From contig QCJG01000001.1 in NCBI GenBank assembly GCA_003216175.1, positions 248,001-312,000 of the forward strand: a stretch of 64,000 nt of DNA. Reading direction: 5' to 3'. Source of the DNA: Prochlorococcus sp. AG-409-A10 (GTDB lineage: Bacteria; Cyanobacteriota; Cyanobacteriia; PCC-6307; Cyanobiaceae). Below the pieces are notes generated by a model. The model saw only the letters and a list, made by a program, of their open reading frames with translations, was not told the origin of the DNA and did no database searches. Every line of letters begins with the position of its first letter. Within the stretch, counting starts at the first letter, position 1. Below, in pieces: positions 35,695-46,374 of this stretch. A program made the position numbers and the translations under genes.

Positions 35695-37821
35695 TTAATG
35701 ACTTTTAAAAAATCGAAAATGTTTTAAACCTTCTAGGACACCATCTTCAGCATCAGAAAAGAAAGCTCTTTGCTGAGATCTCAATCTATCTAATGATGAA
35801 TCATGATCAAATGGAATAACACTAGTGGTCAATCCCGTTATTAACTCAGCATCACCTTGTTGACTTGCTACAACAAGGATTTTTTCTAAAGGCAAGCCCC
35901 AACGTAAAGTCAAAAATCTAATAGCTTCTGCTCTTGATGCTCGCAAAGGAACAACATCTAAATACCAATGACATTTCAGGTGGGGAGAAGCCGCAAGCCC
36001 AGCTTGTCTAAGTCTTTTTCGTACTAAAGGTAAAATTGCATCACTAGGTTCTTTTAATAAATAACTAATCTTATAAAGACCTTGGTGTTCAGTTGATTGA
36101 AGCTCTAAATAATCTTTTAAATCGAACAAAACCTTTTCCACACCTTTACGGTTCCAATCAACAGTTATTGAGTCTTGCCAAAAAATATCTGATTTATTTT
36201 CATCAGAATAATAAATTTCAGTACCAGCTTGGCATATCCAAACTACAGGCTTGAGTAGTTGTGTTTCTGCATATCGATAACGAGCAGCTTTAATCGATCT
36301 CCCAGTTAAAATTCCCAATTGAATATCGTAATTCAATGAATGATGTTTTAACTTGCTTCTCAATTTTGATAAGCTTTTTGATTGCTCAAGATAGTTATCT
36401 AAATCAAGAAAAATGAGTTTTTGACCAATAGGACTGGTTTCTTTAATATTTCCAAATGTCCAATTTCGAGGTGCAAGAAATTTGAGACGCTGCTGCATCA
36501 ATGCTATGTAGTTACATACATGAGCATCCCAACTAAAATGCCTACTTACTCCCTCGACTCCATTATTACTCCAAGTTTTCCATAAAGAAGAGTTTGAGCC
36601 AGCAGTCTCTAAACCATCTCTAAACGCTTGTAAATCAGTTACATCTACAAGTAGACCATTTTCACAACGAGACAAAATATCCCTTGGGCCACCATCATCA
36701 GTCGTCACCGTCGGCAAGCCACACGCAGCAGATTCCAATAATGTCAAGCCAAATGGCTCAGTTAAAGCAGGATTAACAAATAATCCCTTTTTATTTGCTG
36801 CCCAACGATAAATTGATGGAATTTGCTCTCTTTTATGTTTTTTTGGAAAAGCAACTTTTCCATATAAATTATATTTATCAACCAATTCAAATACTTGCTG
36901 AAATACTTCTCTTTGCTGTTTATCAAGCTGACGTGAATCTTCTCGACAACCTAAAATTAAAATAAGATTATGACGTTGCTGCAAAATTGACGAACGACCA
37001 TAAGTCTCAATCAAAGCAGGAATGTTTTTTCTTCTTACTGCTCTGGATATAGCCAAAAGAGGAGAAAGATGTATATCTCTCAAAAAAGGTTTGAAAAGTT
37101 TGTTTAATTCTTTTTCTTCTTCATTTAAATTAGAATCTATCGAATGAAAACGATTTAAATCGACACCAGGTGGAATTATTTCTACGTTTTTTGAACTAAA
37201 TCGTCCATAACGAGCATACTGTTCTTCAGATTCCTGCTTAGTGCTTGTTATAAGTAAATTTGAATGTGCTAAAGCTAATTCTTCTGCATCAATTCTTTTG
37301 CTAATTGAATAAGTTTGCTCTATTTGATCATGATCTATTCCAGCAGCCAATAATCTTCTAAGTTTTTCACGGCCTAATGAATGGCCCGTAAAAACTAAAG
37401 GTAAACCTAATCTTCTACTCACCAATGCTCCCACATAACCAGCATCAGCGTAATGAGCATGAATCCAATCAGGCAAATATTTTTGTTTTTGCAGTCTTTC
37501 AACTATTTGATCAGCTAAATCATCTAAATAAGGCCACAATAATTCTTTCCTAATATAACGCTTAGGACCAAAAGGTAATCGAATAATTTCCGCACAACTT
37601 GATAACTTTTCAACCGGATTTGAGTAGTCAGAAGACACTCTTCTATCAATAACTAATCTGGTAATAAGTTCAACTTTTTCAACTTCTGGTCTTGCAGCAA
37701 GTCCTTTTACTAATTCTAAAACATATAAAGTTTGCCCGCCTGTGTCTGAATCTCTACCTAACTCAAGATCATGTGAACGGATTAAACCATGCAAATTTAA
37801 ATGTAAAAGTCGTAATCCCAA
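35695..37821 (-). CDS. spsA: Sucrose-phosphate synthase with phosphatase-like C-terminal domain
   Basis: SPS joins UDP-glucose and fructose 6-phosphate, leading to sucrose, a compatible solute. The 708-residue protein begins with the GT-B synthase part: GLIRSHDLELGRDSDTGGQTLYVLELV (about 12-38), WIHAHYADAGYVGALVSRRLGLPLVFTGHSLG (about 119-150) and the nucleotide-sugar site ALTEPFGLTLLESAACGLP (about 350-368). The C-terminal part (about 460-705) is HAD-phosphatase-like, but its first motif reads FLDLDNYLEQ, so the usual DxDxT threonine is tyrosine. It may therefore be regulatory or depend on a separate phosphatase. Start is TTG at 37821. Confidence 0.92.
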   Translation of the reverse strand: MGLRLLHLNLHGLIRSHDLELGRDSDTGGQTLYVLELVKGLAARPEVEKVELITRLVIDRRVSSDYSNPVEKLSSCAEIIRLPFGPKRYIRKELLWPYLDDLADQIVERLQKQKYLPDWIHAHYADAGYVGALVSRRLGLPLVFTGHSLGREKLRRLLAAGIDHDQIEQTYSISKRIDAEELALAHSNLLITSTKQESEEQYARYGRFSSKNVEIIPPGVDLNRFHSIDSNLNEEEKELNKLFKPFLRDIHLSPLLAISRAVRRKNIPALIETYGRSSILQQRHNLILILGCREDSRQLDKQQREVFQQVFELVDKYNLYGKVAFPKKHKREQIPSIYRWAANKKGLFVNPALTEPFGLTLLESAACGLPTVTTDDGGPRDILSRCENGLLVDVTDLQAFRDGLETAGSNSSLWKTWSNNGVEGVSRHFSWDAHVCNYIALMQQRLKFLAPRNWTFGNIKETSPIGQKLIFLDLDNYLEQSKSLSKLRSKLKHHSLNYDIQLGILTGRSIKAARYRYAETQLLKPVVWICQAGTEIYYSDENKSDIFWQDSITVDWNRKGVEKVLFDLKDYLELQSTEHQGLYKISYLLKEPSDAILPLVRKRLRQAGLAASPHLKCHWYLDVVPLRASRAEAIRFLTLRWGLPLEKILVVASQQGDAELITGLTTSVIPFDHDSSLDRLRSQQRAFFSDAEDGVLEGLKHFRFFKSH

Positions 37822-37923
37822 GCAAAACCCTATTAAATATTTGAGATTAATAGTTCATTTTCTGTAAGTTAAATCTAAAGAAATTATTATATTTTATTTA
37901 CATAAAAATAAGGTTTTTAATCC

Positions 37924-37948
37924 CTTGCAATCACAGGATTTTTGCAAG
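37924..37948 (-). terminator. Possible uvrA terminator hairpin
   Basis: CTTGCAA (37924-37930) and TTGCAAG (37942-37948) form a 7-bp stem with an 11-base loop, downstream of uvrA on the minus strand. The T run on that strand is displaced by several bases, so the call is weak. It could instead lie in the 5' region of the next gene, spsA. Confidence 0.35.
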
Positions 37949-38004
37949 AAAAACAAATATATGAATCTTAAAGATTAAGGAATATATACAAAATCAAAAA
38001 TGAA

Positions 38005-40953
38005 TCATGCTTTTCTTGGAGGATGTAATTCCAAAACTTTTTTTAGATAATTACCTGTATGACTATTTGAATTTGTTGCTACTTCTTCGGGAGTTCCCAT
38101 AGAAATAATTTCACCTCCTCGATTACCTCCTTCAGGACCCATATCAATAATCCAATCTGAACATCTAATAACATCCAAATTATGCTCAATAACAATAATT
38201 GAATTTCCTTTATCTACCAATCTCTGGATAACATCCATTAATTTATGAACATCATAAAAACTTAAACCAGTAGTAGGTTCGTCAATTAAATAAAGAGTTT
38301 TACCTGTAGCTCTTCTAGATAACTCAGTAGCAAGTTTTACTCTTTGCGCTTCTCCTCCAGATAATGTTGGTGCAGGTTGGCCAAGCTTAATGTATCCAAG
38401 ACCAACATCTAAAAGTGTCCTTAAGCGATCCGCAGCTTGAGGTATAGCGGAAAAAACATCAACTGCTTGCTCAACAGTCATTTCTAATACATCGGAAATA
38501 GAATAATTTTTGTATTTAACTTGTAATGTCTCTCGATTAAATCGAGCTCCTTTACATACATCACATTGAACATAAACATCAGGAAGAAAATTCATTTCAA
38601 TAACATTTACACCCTGTCCACGACAAGCTTCGCATCTTCCACCTTTAACATTAAAACTAAATTGTCCTGCTTGATATCCTCTCGCCTTTGCTTCAACAGA
38701 AGTAGCAAAAAGTTGGCGTATAGGATCAAATGCACCTGTATAAGTAGCTGTATTAGATCTTGGGGTCCTACCAATTGGGGATTGATCAATAACAATAACT
38801 TTATCTATAGATTTAATACCTTTCAATTCTTTTAATCCTTTTGGAAAAGGAACTTTCAACCCTAGAGAATGATTTAAAGCAGGATGAAGTAATTCATTGA
38901 TCAGCGTACTTTTTCCGCTACCACTAACTCCAGTCACAGCAACTAATCTGCCTAACGGAAAATCAACTGAAACATTTTTTAGATTATTTTTATTACAATC
39001 AATTAAACGTAATTTTCTTTGTACTGAGTCTCTTCTAGTAGGAGGAGTAGGAATAGATGAACGCCCGCTAAGATAAGCACCAGTTAATGATTTTTTTGCC
39101 GTCAACAAACTATCTAAAGATCCCTCAGCGATAATCTCCCCCCCATGAACACCAGCACCAGGACCTATATCTACTAAATGATCAGCCGCTCTTATCGTAT
39201 CTTCATCATGTTCAACAACAACTAAAGTATTACCTAGATCACGTAGTTTTTTTAATGTAGACAATAATCTATCATTGTCTCTTTGATGTAGTCCAATACT
39301 AGGTTCATCTAAAACATAAAGAACTCCTGTTAAACCTGCACCTATTTGAGTGGCAAGTCTAATTCTTTGAGCTTCACCCCCGGACAAAGTCATTGCGGGT
39401 CTATCTAGAGTTAAATAATCAAGTCCAACATCCAGCAAAAATTGAAGACGTAATCGAATTTCTTTTAAAACTAATTCCCCAATTTTCTTTTGTTTATTGG
39501 ATAGTAATTGCTTTGAGTTTTTTGTTATGTGAAGACCCATTAATTCCTCAACATTCTCAAGTGTGGTAGAAACACTTGAGGAAGTAAGGTCAGTAATTGC
39601 AAAAGGTCCAAGTCTTACAGCAAGAGCTTCAGGACGTAATCTCTTGCCATGACAGCTTGCACAAGGAACTAATTCAAGATATTTTTCTAACTTTTGTCGA
39701 ACAGCTTCACCGTTTGCATCCTGTAACTGTCTTTCTAAAATAGGTAAAATACCTTCAAAAGGTCTTTTAAATCCAGAGTCTTGTTTATATCTACTATCTA
39801 CCTTTATTAAAATTGGTTCTTTACTACCATTTAACAAAATATTTTTTTGCTCTTCTTTTAAATCTTTCCAAGGAGTTTTTATTTCAAAACCAAATGCTTC
39901 ACCAACTGAAAATAATAATGAAAAATAATATGAATTATCTTTATCACTCCATGGTGCAACAGCAGCGTAAACCGGTAGTGATGGATCAGGTATAACTCTC
40001 TCGCAAGTGAATTTTTTCAAATGACCCAGACCATGACAGTCAGGACATGCTCCATATGGACTATTAAATGAGAATAATCTTGGAGATAATTCTTCAATCA
40101 CTGCCCCATGAACTGGGCAAGCAAAATTTTCAGAAAATAATCTTTCTCTATCAATACCTTTAGGAAGTTGTTCATTCTTTTTAGGTACTGCTTCAACTAT
40201 CGCTAAGCCATCTCCCCTTTTCAAAGTAGTGCTTAATGAATCAGTTAATCTCTCTTCGATACCCTCTCTCGCAATCAATCTATCAACCACTACTTCAATA
40301 GAATGAACTTGATTTTTATCTAATTCAATATTATCTGACAATTCTCTAACTTCTTTGTTAATTCTTACTCGAACAAACCCCTCTGCAGCAAGTCCAGACA
40401 AAAGTTTTGAGTGTGTTCCTTTTTTCCCTCTAACTACTGGTGCAAGTAATTGATATCGAGTACCTTCTGGAAGAGTCTTAATTTGATCAACCATCTCATC
40501 AATGCTCTGAGGCTTAATTGGCCTAGAACACTCAGGGCAATGAGGTTCTCCTGCTCTTCCAAAAAGCAAACGAAAGTAATCTTGTATTTCTGTAACTGTT
40601 CCAACTGTTGAGCGAGGATTATGACTAGTTGATTTTTGATCAATAGAAATTGCTGGTGATAAGCCTTCGATAGAATCAACATCAGGTTTATCAACCTGAC
40701 CTAAAAATTGTCTTGCATAAGCAGACAAACTCTCAACATAGCGCCTTTGTCCCTCAGCAAAAATAGTATCAAAAGCTAAAGAACTTTTACCACTACCACT
40801 AACACCTGTAAAAACCACCAATTTATTTCTTGGAATAGATAAATCAACGTTTTTTAAATTATGTTGCCTTGCACCACGAATTATTATGACTTCTTCGCTC
40901 GAAGAACCAATATTTAATGCCTTTTTTTTTGAATTAGGTTTTGGACTTCCCAT
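38005..40953 (-). CDS. uvrA: Excinuclease ABC subunit A
   Basis: UvrA finds bulky DNA damage and loads UvrB in nucleotide excision repair. The 982-residue protein has two ABC ATPase halves: Walker A VFTGVSGSGKSSLAFDTIFAEGQRRY (about 48-73) and AVTGVSGSGKSTLINELL (about 676-693), ABC signatures TLSGGEAQRIRLATQIG and TLSGGEAQRVKLATELS, and the zinc-binding cysteines in CPECSRPI, CEACRGQG and CDVCKGAR. Length is normal. The ATG at 40953 fits. recN is 45 bases upstream on the same strand. Confidence 0.98.
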   Translation of the reverse strand: MGSPKPNSKKKALNIGSSSEEVIIIRGARQHNLKNVDLSIPRNKLVVFTGVSGSGKSSLAFDTIFAEGQRRYVESLSAYARQFLGQVDKPDVDSIEGLSPAISIDQKSTSHNPRSTVGTVTEIQDYFRLLFGRAGEPHCPECSRPIKPQSIDEMVDQIKTLPEGTRYQLLAPVVRGKKGTHSKLLSGLAAEGFVRVRINKEVRELSDNIELDKNQVHSIEVVVDRLIAREGIEERLTDSLSTTLKRGDGLAIVEAVPKKNEQLPKGIDRERLFSENFACPVHGAVIEELSPRLFSFNSPYGACPDCHGLGHLKKFTCERVIPDPSLPVYAAVAPWSDKDNSYYFSLLFSVGEAFGFEIKTPWKDLKEEQKNILLNGSKEPILIKVDSRYKQDSGFKRPFEGILPILERQLQDANGEAVRQKLEKYLELVPCASCHGKRLRPEALAVRLGPFAITDLTSSSVSTTLENVEELMGLHITKNSKQLLSNKQKKIGELVLKEIRLRLQFLLDVGLDYLTLDRPAMTLSGGEAQRIRLATQIGAGLTGVLYVLDEPSIGLHQRDNDRLLSTLKKLRDLGNTLVVVEHDEDTIRAADHLVDIGPGAGVHGGEIIAEGSLDSLLTAKKSLTGAYLSGRSSIPTPPTRRDSVQRKLRLIDCNKNNLKNVSVDFPLGRLVAVTGVSGSGKSTLINELLHPALNHSLGLKVPFPKGLKELKGIKSIDKVIVIDQSPIGRTPRSNTATYTGAFDPIRQLFATSVEAKARGYQAGQFSFNVKGGRCEACRGQGVNVIEMNFLPDVYVQCDVCKGARFNRETLQVKYKNYSISDVLEMTVEQAVDVFSAIPQAADRLRTLLDVGLGYIKLGQPAPTLSGGEAQRVKLATELSRRATGKTLYLIDEPTTGLSFYDVHKLMDVIQRLVDKGNSIIVIEHNLDVIRCSDWIIDMGPEGGNRGGEIISMGTPEEVATNSNSHTGNYLKKVLELHPPRKA

Positions 40954-40997
40954 TAGGGAAAATTACTAATAGCTAATTGTATAAAAAAATATGCTCA

Positions 40998-42683
40998 TCA
41001 TGCAGCTTTGTGTTCCAGCAAGCTCGCCGCATAAGCACTAGCTTCTACGATTTCACCCCCAGCCAATAAAGCCAATTCTCTCTGCCTATCAGCGATTTCC
41101 TTTAAATTGATAACGATAGACTTTGTCTTATCAGCAATAACAGCCTTTTTTAAAGAAAAATGATTATCAGCAAATGCTGCAATTAAGGGTTGATGAGTCA
41201 CGCAAAATACTTGCCGATCCTTTGACAAATCAGAAAGCAGATTAGCTACATAACTACTAACTGATCCACTAACACCTGTGTCAATTTCGTCAAAAATCAA
41301 TAGATTAGGTTGATCAAAGGTAGAAAAAATTGCCTTTATTGCAAGAAGAACCCGAGATTTTTCTCCACCCGAAGCTGTTTCTGAAAGAGGCGCTAAGGGT
41401 AGTCCTGGATTTGCTGAAAACACAAAATTAACTTTATCAATTCCATTAACTGTTGGTTCACATTCTTCAAAAACAACTTTAAAACGAACATTTGGAATAC
41501 CTAAGTTTTTTAAAGTCATAATCAATTTATCCTCAAGTTGCAAAGCAATAGTTTTTCTTAAAATCGACAATTCTTTATTAGACTTATCTCTAATAATTCT
41601 CTTTTTATATTCGTAAGAAGAAAGTTGATTGATATTATTAGAACTATCCTGAGATGATAAACAATTAATTAATTCATTTTTATAGTTAATAAGATCTGCT
41701 ATATTTCTATGATATTTTTTTTGATAAAACTTTAATGTAGACAATCTAACTTGTAAATCATTTAAAAAAGATGGGTCAATATCTAATGTTTTTTCGTAAT
41801 CATTAATCTGATAAATCAATTCATTAATATTATTAGTTATTCTATAAAAATTGTCAAAAATCGGTTCTAGAGAAGAATCAATTTTAGACAATGCTTTTAA
41901 TTCGTTAATACAAAAAGTAGTATGGTCTAAAATTGATGGGTACTCATTTAGGCTTTCATTTAAACGAATTAATAAAGATTTAACTCCTTCTTTTAATCTT
42001 AATAGATTTGATAAACGATTCTGATCGATTTCTAATTTGGTTTGCTCATCTGGATCTTCTAATTGTAATTTATCTAAATCTTGGTATATATACTGCATTT
42101 CCTCAAACTCTTTTTTTGAATCAGAGATTTTATTTCTTACATGCTCTAATCTTAAGTTAGATTCATTCCAGATTTTCCAATCTTCCTTTACTTTAGTAAT
42201 AGATTCTTGAATTTTTTTTAATCCTAAAGAATCTAATAGACTTAATTGATAAAAAGAGTTATTCAAAATATAATTGTCTCCTTGGAGAGTAAAATCAAAC
42301 AAAAGTGATCTCAATTCTGATATTTGATCTCTATTAACTAATACACCATTAATTCTAAACCTAGATTTATATTTTTTTTCTTTCAACCGCCATTCTCTAG
42401 TCACAATCAATTCTTCATTAACATCAAATTCATTATCAATTAACCAATCTTTTGTTTTTTGCGAAACAGAAAAAACACCCTCAATTGATGAAAAAGCAGA
42501 TCCTTTCGCTACCAATCGATTGTCTAAAGAAGTTTTTTTATTAGCCAATAAGGCATTCAACGTATCAATAAATATGGACTTACCTGAACCAGTTTGCCCT
42601 GTAAAAACAGTAAACCCCTTATCAAAGTCGATCTCTAAGTTTTCAAATAGAGCTATATTTTGAAAACGAAGGCTGTTTAGCAT
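40998..42683 (-). CDS. recN: DNA repair protein RecN
   Basis: RecN is an SMC-like ATPase used in double-strand break repair. The 561-residue protein has Walker A FTGQTGSGKSIFIDTLNALL (about 27-46), a long central coiled coil (about 150-370), the signature LSETASGGEKSRVLLAIKAIF (about 433-453) and Walker B LLIFDEIDTGVSG (about 460-472), and ends with an alanine-rich tail. It is followed on the same strand by uvrA, giving a DNA-repair pair. It is divergent from the ABC1 kinase gene. Confidence 0.94.
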   Translation of the reverse strand: MLNSLRFQNIALFENLEIDFDKGFTVFTGQTGSGKSIFIDTLNALLANKKTSLDNRLVAKGSAFSSIEGVFSVSQKTKDWLIDNEFDVNEELIVTREWRLKEKKYKSRFRINGVLVNRDQISELRSLLFDFTLQGDNYILNNSFYQLSLLDSLGLKKIQESITKVKEDWKIWNESNLRLEHVRNKISDSKKEFEEMQYIYQDLDKLQLEDPDEQTKLEIDQNRLSNLLRLKEGVKSLLIRLNESLNEYPSILDHTTFCINELKALSKIDSSLEPIFDNFYRITNNINELIYQINDYEKTLDIDPSFLNDLQVRLSTLKFYQKKYHRNIADLINYKNELINCLSSQDSSNNINQLSSYEYKKRIIRDKSNKELSILRKTIALQLEDKLIMTLKNLGIPNVRFKVVFEECEPTVNGIDKVNFVFSANPGLPLAPLSETASGGEKSRVLLAIKAIFSTFDQPNLLIFDEIDTGVSGSVSSYVANLLSDLSKDRQVFCVTHQPLIAAFADNHFSLKKAVIADKTKSIVINLKEIADRQRELALLAGGEIVEASAYAASLLEHKAA

Positions 42684-42758
42684 AACTCAAAGGAATCAAA
42701 AAGACGCAAACTAGGCGTAAAATGAATTAGAAGGGATGTAGTACATCGCCATAAGAGA

Positions 42759-44618
42759 ATGGCCGAAGAACTAAATGATTTTATTGAAGCCTCAGGTCTA
42801 CTTGAGTATGACCCATTGGCTATTGACTTAATCTACAAAAAAAATCCAATTCGTCTACTTCGCAGACTTTGGCAGACACTTTTACCGATTGGATTATTTT
42901 TACTTGGCGTTGGGTGGGAAAAATTAATTGGTTCCTTAGAAAAAAACGAAAGGAAAACTTTTAGAGCCAAAGAATTTACACAATTGCTCGTAGATCTCGG
43001 ACCAGCCTTTATAAAGGCTGGACAAGCATTATCCACCAGACCAGACATTGTTCCGCCAACGGTTTTAGAGGAACTAGCTCAACTTCAAGATCAACTACCG
43101 GGTTTTGAAAGCAAACTAGCGATGGCCTGCATTGAACAAGATTTAGAAAATAAAGTAGAAAACATTTTTCTAAAGATAGATAAAGAACCAATTTCTGCAG
43201 CATCTTTAGGTCAAGTGCATAAAGCAACACTCATAACTGGAGAAAAAGTTGCTGTTAAAATTCAAAGGCCAGGATTAAGAGAACAAATCACTTTAGATCT
43301 ATATATAGTTAGAAATATAGCGATATGGTTTAAAAATAATATTGGAATTATCAGAAGTGATTTAGTCGCCTTAATAGACGAGTTAGGCAAAAGAATATTT
43401 GAGGAAATGGATTACATTAATGAAGCGAATAATGCGGAAAAATTTAAACAACTTCATAGCGAGAATAAAAAAATTGCAGTTCCAAAAATTTATAGAGAAG
43501 CTACAAGTAGAAGAGTACTTACAATGGAATGGATAGATGGCATAAAATTAACAAACATAGAAGCTGTTAAAAATTTAGGAATTGATCCAAATGAAATGAT
43601 AGAAATTGGAGTAAGTTGTAGTCTTCAGCAACTAATTGAGCACGGTTTTTTTCACGCCGATCCTCATCCAGGAAATATTTTAGCAATGGAAGATGGTCGA
43701 TTATGTTACTTAGATTTTGGGATGATGAGCAATGTTACTCAACAATCAAGAGTTGGATTAATTAGAGCCGTTGTACACCTTGTAAATAAACGATTTGATA
43801 AACTTTCTGATGATTTTGTGCAATTAGGATTTCTCTCTGAAGAAGTTGATTTAACGTCAATTGCTCCAGCATTTGAAAGTGTTTTTACTAGCGCTTTAGA
43901 AATAGGAGTAAATAAAATGGATTTTAAAGCAGTAACAGATGATATGTCTGGGATTATGTATAAATTTCCTTTTAAATTGCCACCCTATTACGCACTAATA
44001 ATTAGATCCTTAATTACTTTAGAAGGGATAGCACTTAGTGTTGATCCCAATTTTAAGATTTTAGGAGCTGCATATCCTTACTTCGCAAGAAGACTAATGG
44101 AAGATGAAAATCCAGAACTAAGAAATAGTCTAAAAGAAATGCTTTTTGATGAGAATAATCTTAAATTGGAAAGATTAGATGATCTTCTCACAAGCGCTAC
44201 AAAAGAAAAGCAACTGGATAGTGAAAAAATATTAGATCAAACCATTGATTTTTTATTTTCAGAAAAAGGACTAATTCTTAGAAATGAATTAATTAATATT
44301 TTAGCTTCAAAAATAGACTCCTTTGGATGGAAAACAATAATAAAATTAAATCATAAGCTTCCATCAAAAATACGTTCAAAAACAATAGAAAAATCATCAA
44401 AAATCAATACTAAACAAATTTTTAATACGTCTTCCTTAAATAAAATGTTTAGCATGTCAAAATTAAAACCTGGATTCAAAAGAAAAATATTCTTTAAAAA
44501 ATTACCAAAAATTCTAATTACGAAAGATACTTATAAAATGGGTATTGGGTTAATGAAAAAAACATCTGAAAAGGGAATAATTAGATTAGTTAAAGTTGCT
44601 GCAGGTGTAGAACAATAA
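42759..44618 (+). CDS. ABC1/UbiB (AarF) family atypical kinase
   Basis: The 619-residue protein has the UbiB-family KxGQ motif in GPAFIKAGQALSTRPDIVP (about 84-102), the VAVKIQRPGL lysine (about 162-171), and the catalytic HADPHPGNIL (about 299-308) and LDFGM (about 319-323). Members are linked to quinone or prenyl-lipid metabolism and stress responses in plastids and cyanobacteria. The C-terminal 150 residues are lysine-rich. The ATG is at 42759. The next gene starts on the base after its stop. Confidence 0.9.
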   Translation: MAEELNDFIEASGLLEYDPLAIDLIYKKNPIRLLRRLWQTLLPIGLFLLGVGWEKLIGSLEKNERKTFRAKEFTQLLVDLGPAFIKAGQALSTRPDIVPPTVLEELAQLQDQLPGFESKLAMACIEQDLENKVENIFLKIDKEPISAASLGQVHKATLITGEKVAVKIQRPGLREQITLDLYIVRNIAIWFKNNIGIIRSDLVALIDELGKRIFEEMDYINEANNAEKFKQLHSENKKIAVPKIYREATSRRVLTMEWIDGIKLTNIEAVKNLGIDPNEMIEIGVSCSLQQLIEHGFFHADPHPGNILAMEDGRLCYLDFGMMSNVTQQSRVGLIRAVVHLVNKRFDKLSDDFVQLGFLSEEVDLTSIAPAFESVFTSALEIGVNKMDFKAVTDDMSGIMYKFPFKLPPYYALIIRSLITLEGIALSVDPNFKILGAAYPYFARRLMEDENPELRNSLKEMLFDENNLKLERLDDLLTSATKEKQLDSEKILDQTIDFLFSEKGLILRNELINILASKIDSFGWKTIIKLNHKLPSKIRSKTIEKSSKINTKQIFNTSSLNKMFSMSKLKPGFKRKIFFKKLPKILITKDTYKMGIGLMKKTSEKGIIRLVKVAAGVEQ

Positions 44619-45179
44619 ATGAACTTTAAATATAACTATCTTTTTTTATTATTACTTTTTTTAAATCCAGTTGCCAAAAGCGCTGAAAATCTTTTCCTGT
44701 ATAAAGGAATATTTAGTAGAACCATAGAGATAGAAGACTTATCTAAATTTAAATTAACAAAAACACCTAATAATAAACTAAAAAATATATTTAAAATAAC
44801 TAATCAAAAAGAAAAAGAACTCCATAAAATTTTATCCATAAAAATAGAAGTTCCATTAAAAACTAGCAGCAAATTAATGAATAGTAAAATAGGAGAAGTT
44901 TTTTTAAGCCGGTTATCCAAAATTATTTATCCTAATAAAATATTAAATAAAGAGTTAAGCACTAAAGCAATAAGATCTGGTATTTTATTAAGTTCCTTTA
45001 ATAACAACCAGAAAATTAATCTAATAGATTTTTTAAAAGCATATCCAAATAAAAATATTGCTATAGATCTTAACGCGTTGAGTAAAACTCTTAAAAAAGT
45101 AGAGTCTTTAAAAGAATTAATAGAATTCTATTCAGATTCACCTTTTAAAAAACTGAAAGATGGAAGGTCTAGCACTTAG
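44619..45179 (+). CDS. DUF1400-like exported protein
   Basis: The 186-residue protein starts with a likely signal peptide (hydrophobic YLFLLLLFLNPVAKS, about 6-20, with possible cleavage after AKSAEN-like sequence). The following part matches the pattern of DUF1400, a cyanobacterial domain usually found before alpha/beta hydrolases: a short LYKGIFSRTIEIEDLSKF block, EVFLSRLSKIIYP, AIRSGILLSS and FLKAYPNKNIAIDLNAL. No hydrolase domain follows here. It starts right after the ABC1 kinase stop, so it is probably co-transcribed. Its role is unknown. Confidence 0.7.
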   Translation: MNFKYNYLFLLLLFLNPVAKSAENLFLYKGIFSRTIEIEDLSKFKLTKTPNNKLKNIFKITNQKEKELHKILSIKIEVPLKTSSKLMNSKIGEVFLSRLSKIIYPNKILNKELSTKAIRSGILLSSFNNNQKINLIDFLKAYPNKNIAIDLNALSKTLKKVESLKELIEFYSDSPFKKLKDGRSST

Positions 45180-45205
45180 ATTGTTTAAAATTGATTAGTT
45201 AAGCA

Positions 45206-46312
45206 GTGGCATTCTCTAAAAGATTAAAACAACTTTTTTCTTCTAGCCAGAAAAAAAACAATTGGGATGGGCTTATAGAAGCATACAAACCTTGGCTGCC
45301 AGTAACAAATAAAACACCAATTATTACATTAAAAGAAGGAGCAACTCCTCTTATAGAAGTGCAATCCATCTCTAATCGAATTGGAAAAGGCGTAAAAGTA
45401 TATATCAAATATGACGGTCTAAATCCAACAGGCTCATTTAAAGATAGAGGAATGACAATGGCAATAAGCAAAGCCAAAGAGGTTGGTTGTGAAGCAGTAA
45501 TTTGCGCAAGTACAGGAAATACTTCAGCATCTGCCGCTGCTTATGCAAGTAAAGGAGGAATGAGATCTTTTGTCATTATTCCAGATGGGTATGTAGCTCA
45601 AGGCAAACTAGCTCAAGCTTTAGTCTATGGAGCAGAAGTATTAGCGATCAAAGGAAATTTTGATAAAGCATTAGATATTGTTAGAGAATTATCTGATAAA
45701 TATCCAATAACATTAGTTAACTCGGTTAATCCTTATAGATTGCAGGGACAAAAAACAGCAGCTTTTGAAATAATAGAATATCTTGGAAATGCTCCTGATT
45801 GGTTATGCATTCCAATGGGTAATGCAGGAAATATAAGTGCTTACTGGATGGGATTTCAAGAATTTTTTAATGCTAAAAAATCGAAACATCTTCCTAGAAT
45901 GATGGGATTTCAAGCAAGTGGTTCTGCACCGTTAGTTGAAGGTAAAAGCATAAATAATCCAGAAACAATTGCTACTGCAATAAGAATTGGTAATCCTGTT
46001 AATAAAGAAAAAGCAATTTTAGCAAGAGAATCAAGTAAAGGTAAATTTTCTTCCGTAACAGATTCAGAAATAATCGAAGCATATAAAATTCTTGGAAAAG
46101 AAGAAGGGATTTTTTGCGAACCTGCTAGTGCAGCTTCAGTTGCAGGTTTATTAAAAGTTAAAAACGATATACCAAAAAATTCAACTATTGTTTGTGTTCT
46201 TACTGGTAATGGTCTAAAAGATCCTGATTGTGCAATAAAAAATAATGATTCAATTTTTCATACAGGAATAGATCCAGAAATAAATTCAATAACCAAAATA
46301 ATGGGATTTTAA
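45206..46312 (+). CDS. thrC: Threonine synthase
   Basis: ThrC turns O-phosphohomoserine into threonine using pyridoxal phosphate. The 368-residue protein is of the shorter class: [17 protein letters not shown] (about 76-92) with the PLP lysine, the phosphate-binding [15 protein letters not shown] (about 101-115), [11 protein letters not shown] (about 175-185) and [13 protein letters not shown] (about 205-217). Start is GTG at 45206. Its coding strand is rich in A, unlike dnaN just across the origin. Confidence 0.95.
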   Translation: MAFSKRLKQLFSSSQKKNNWDGLIEAYKPWLPVTNKTPIITLKEGATPLIEVQSISNRIGKGVKVYIKYDGLNPTGSFKDRGMTMAISKAKEVGCEAVICASTGNTSASAAAYASKGGMRSFVIIPDGYVAQGKLAQALVYGAEVLAIKGNFDKALDIVRELSDKYPITLVNSVNPYRLQGQKTAAFEIIEYLGNAPDWLCIPMGNAGNISAYWMGFQEFFNAKKSKHLPRMMGFQASGSAPLVEGKSINNPETIATAIRIGNPVNKEKAILARESSKGKFSSVTDSEIIEAYKILGKEEGIFCEPASAASVAGLLKVKNDIPKNSTIVCVLTGNGLKDPDCAIKNNDSIFHTGIDPEINSITKIMGF

Positions 46313-46374
46313 AACATAGGAAAATCCAAAAAATAAACTGTCTGTTAATTTCATGAGTTTTTCCTTATTCTTAA

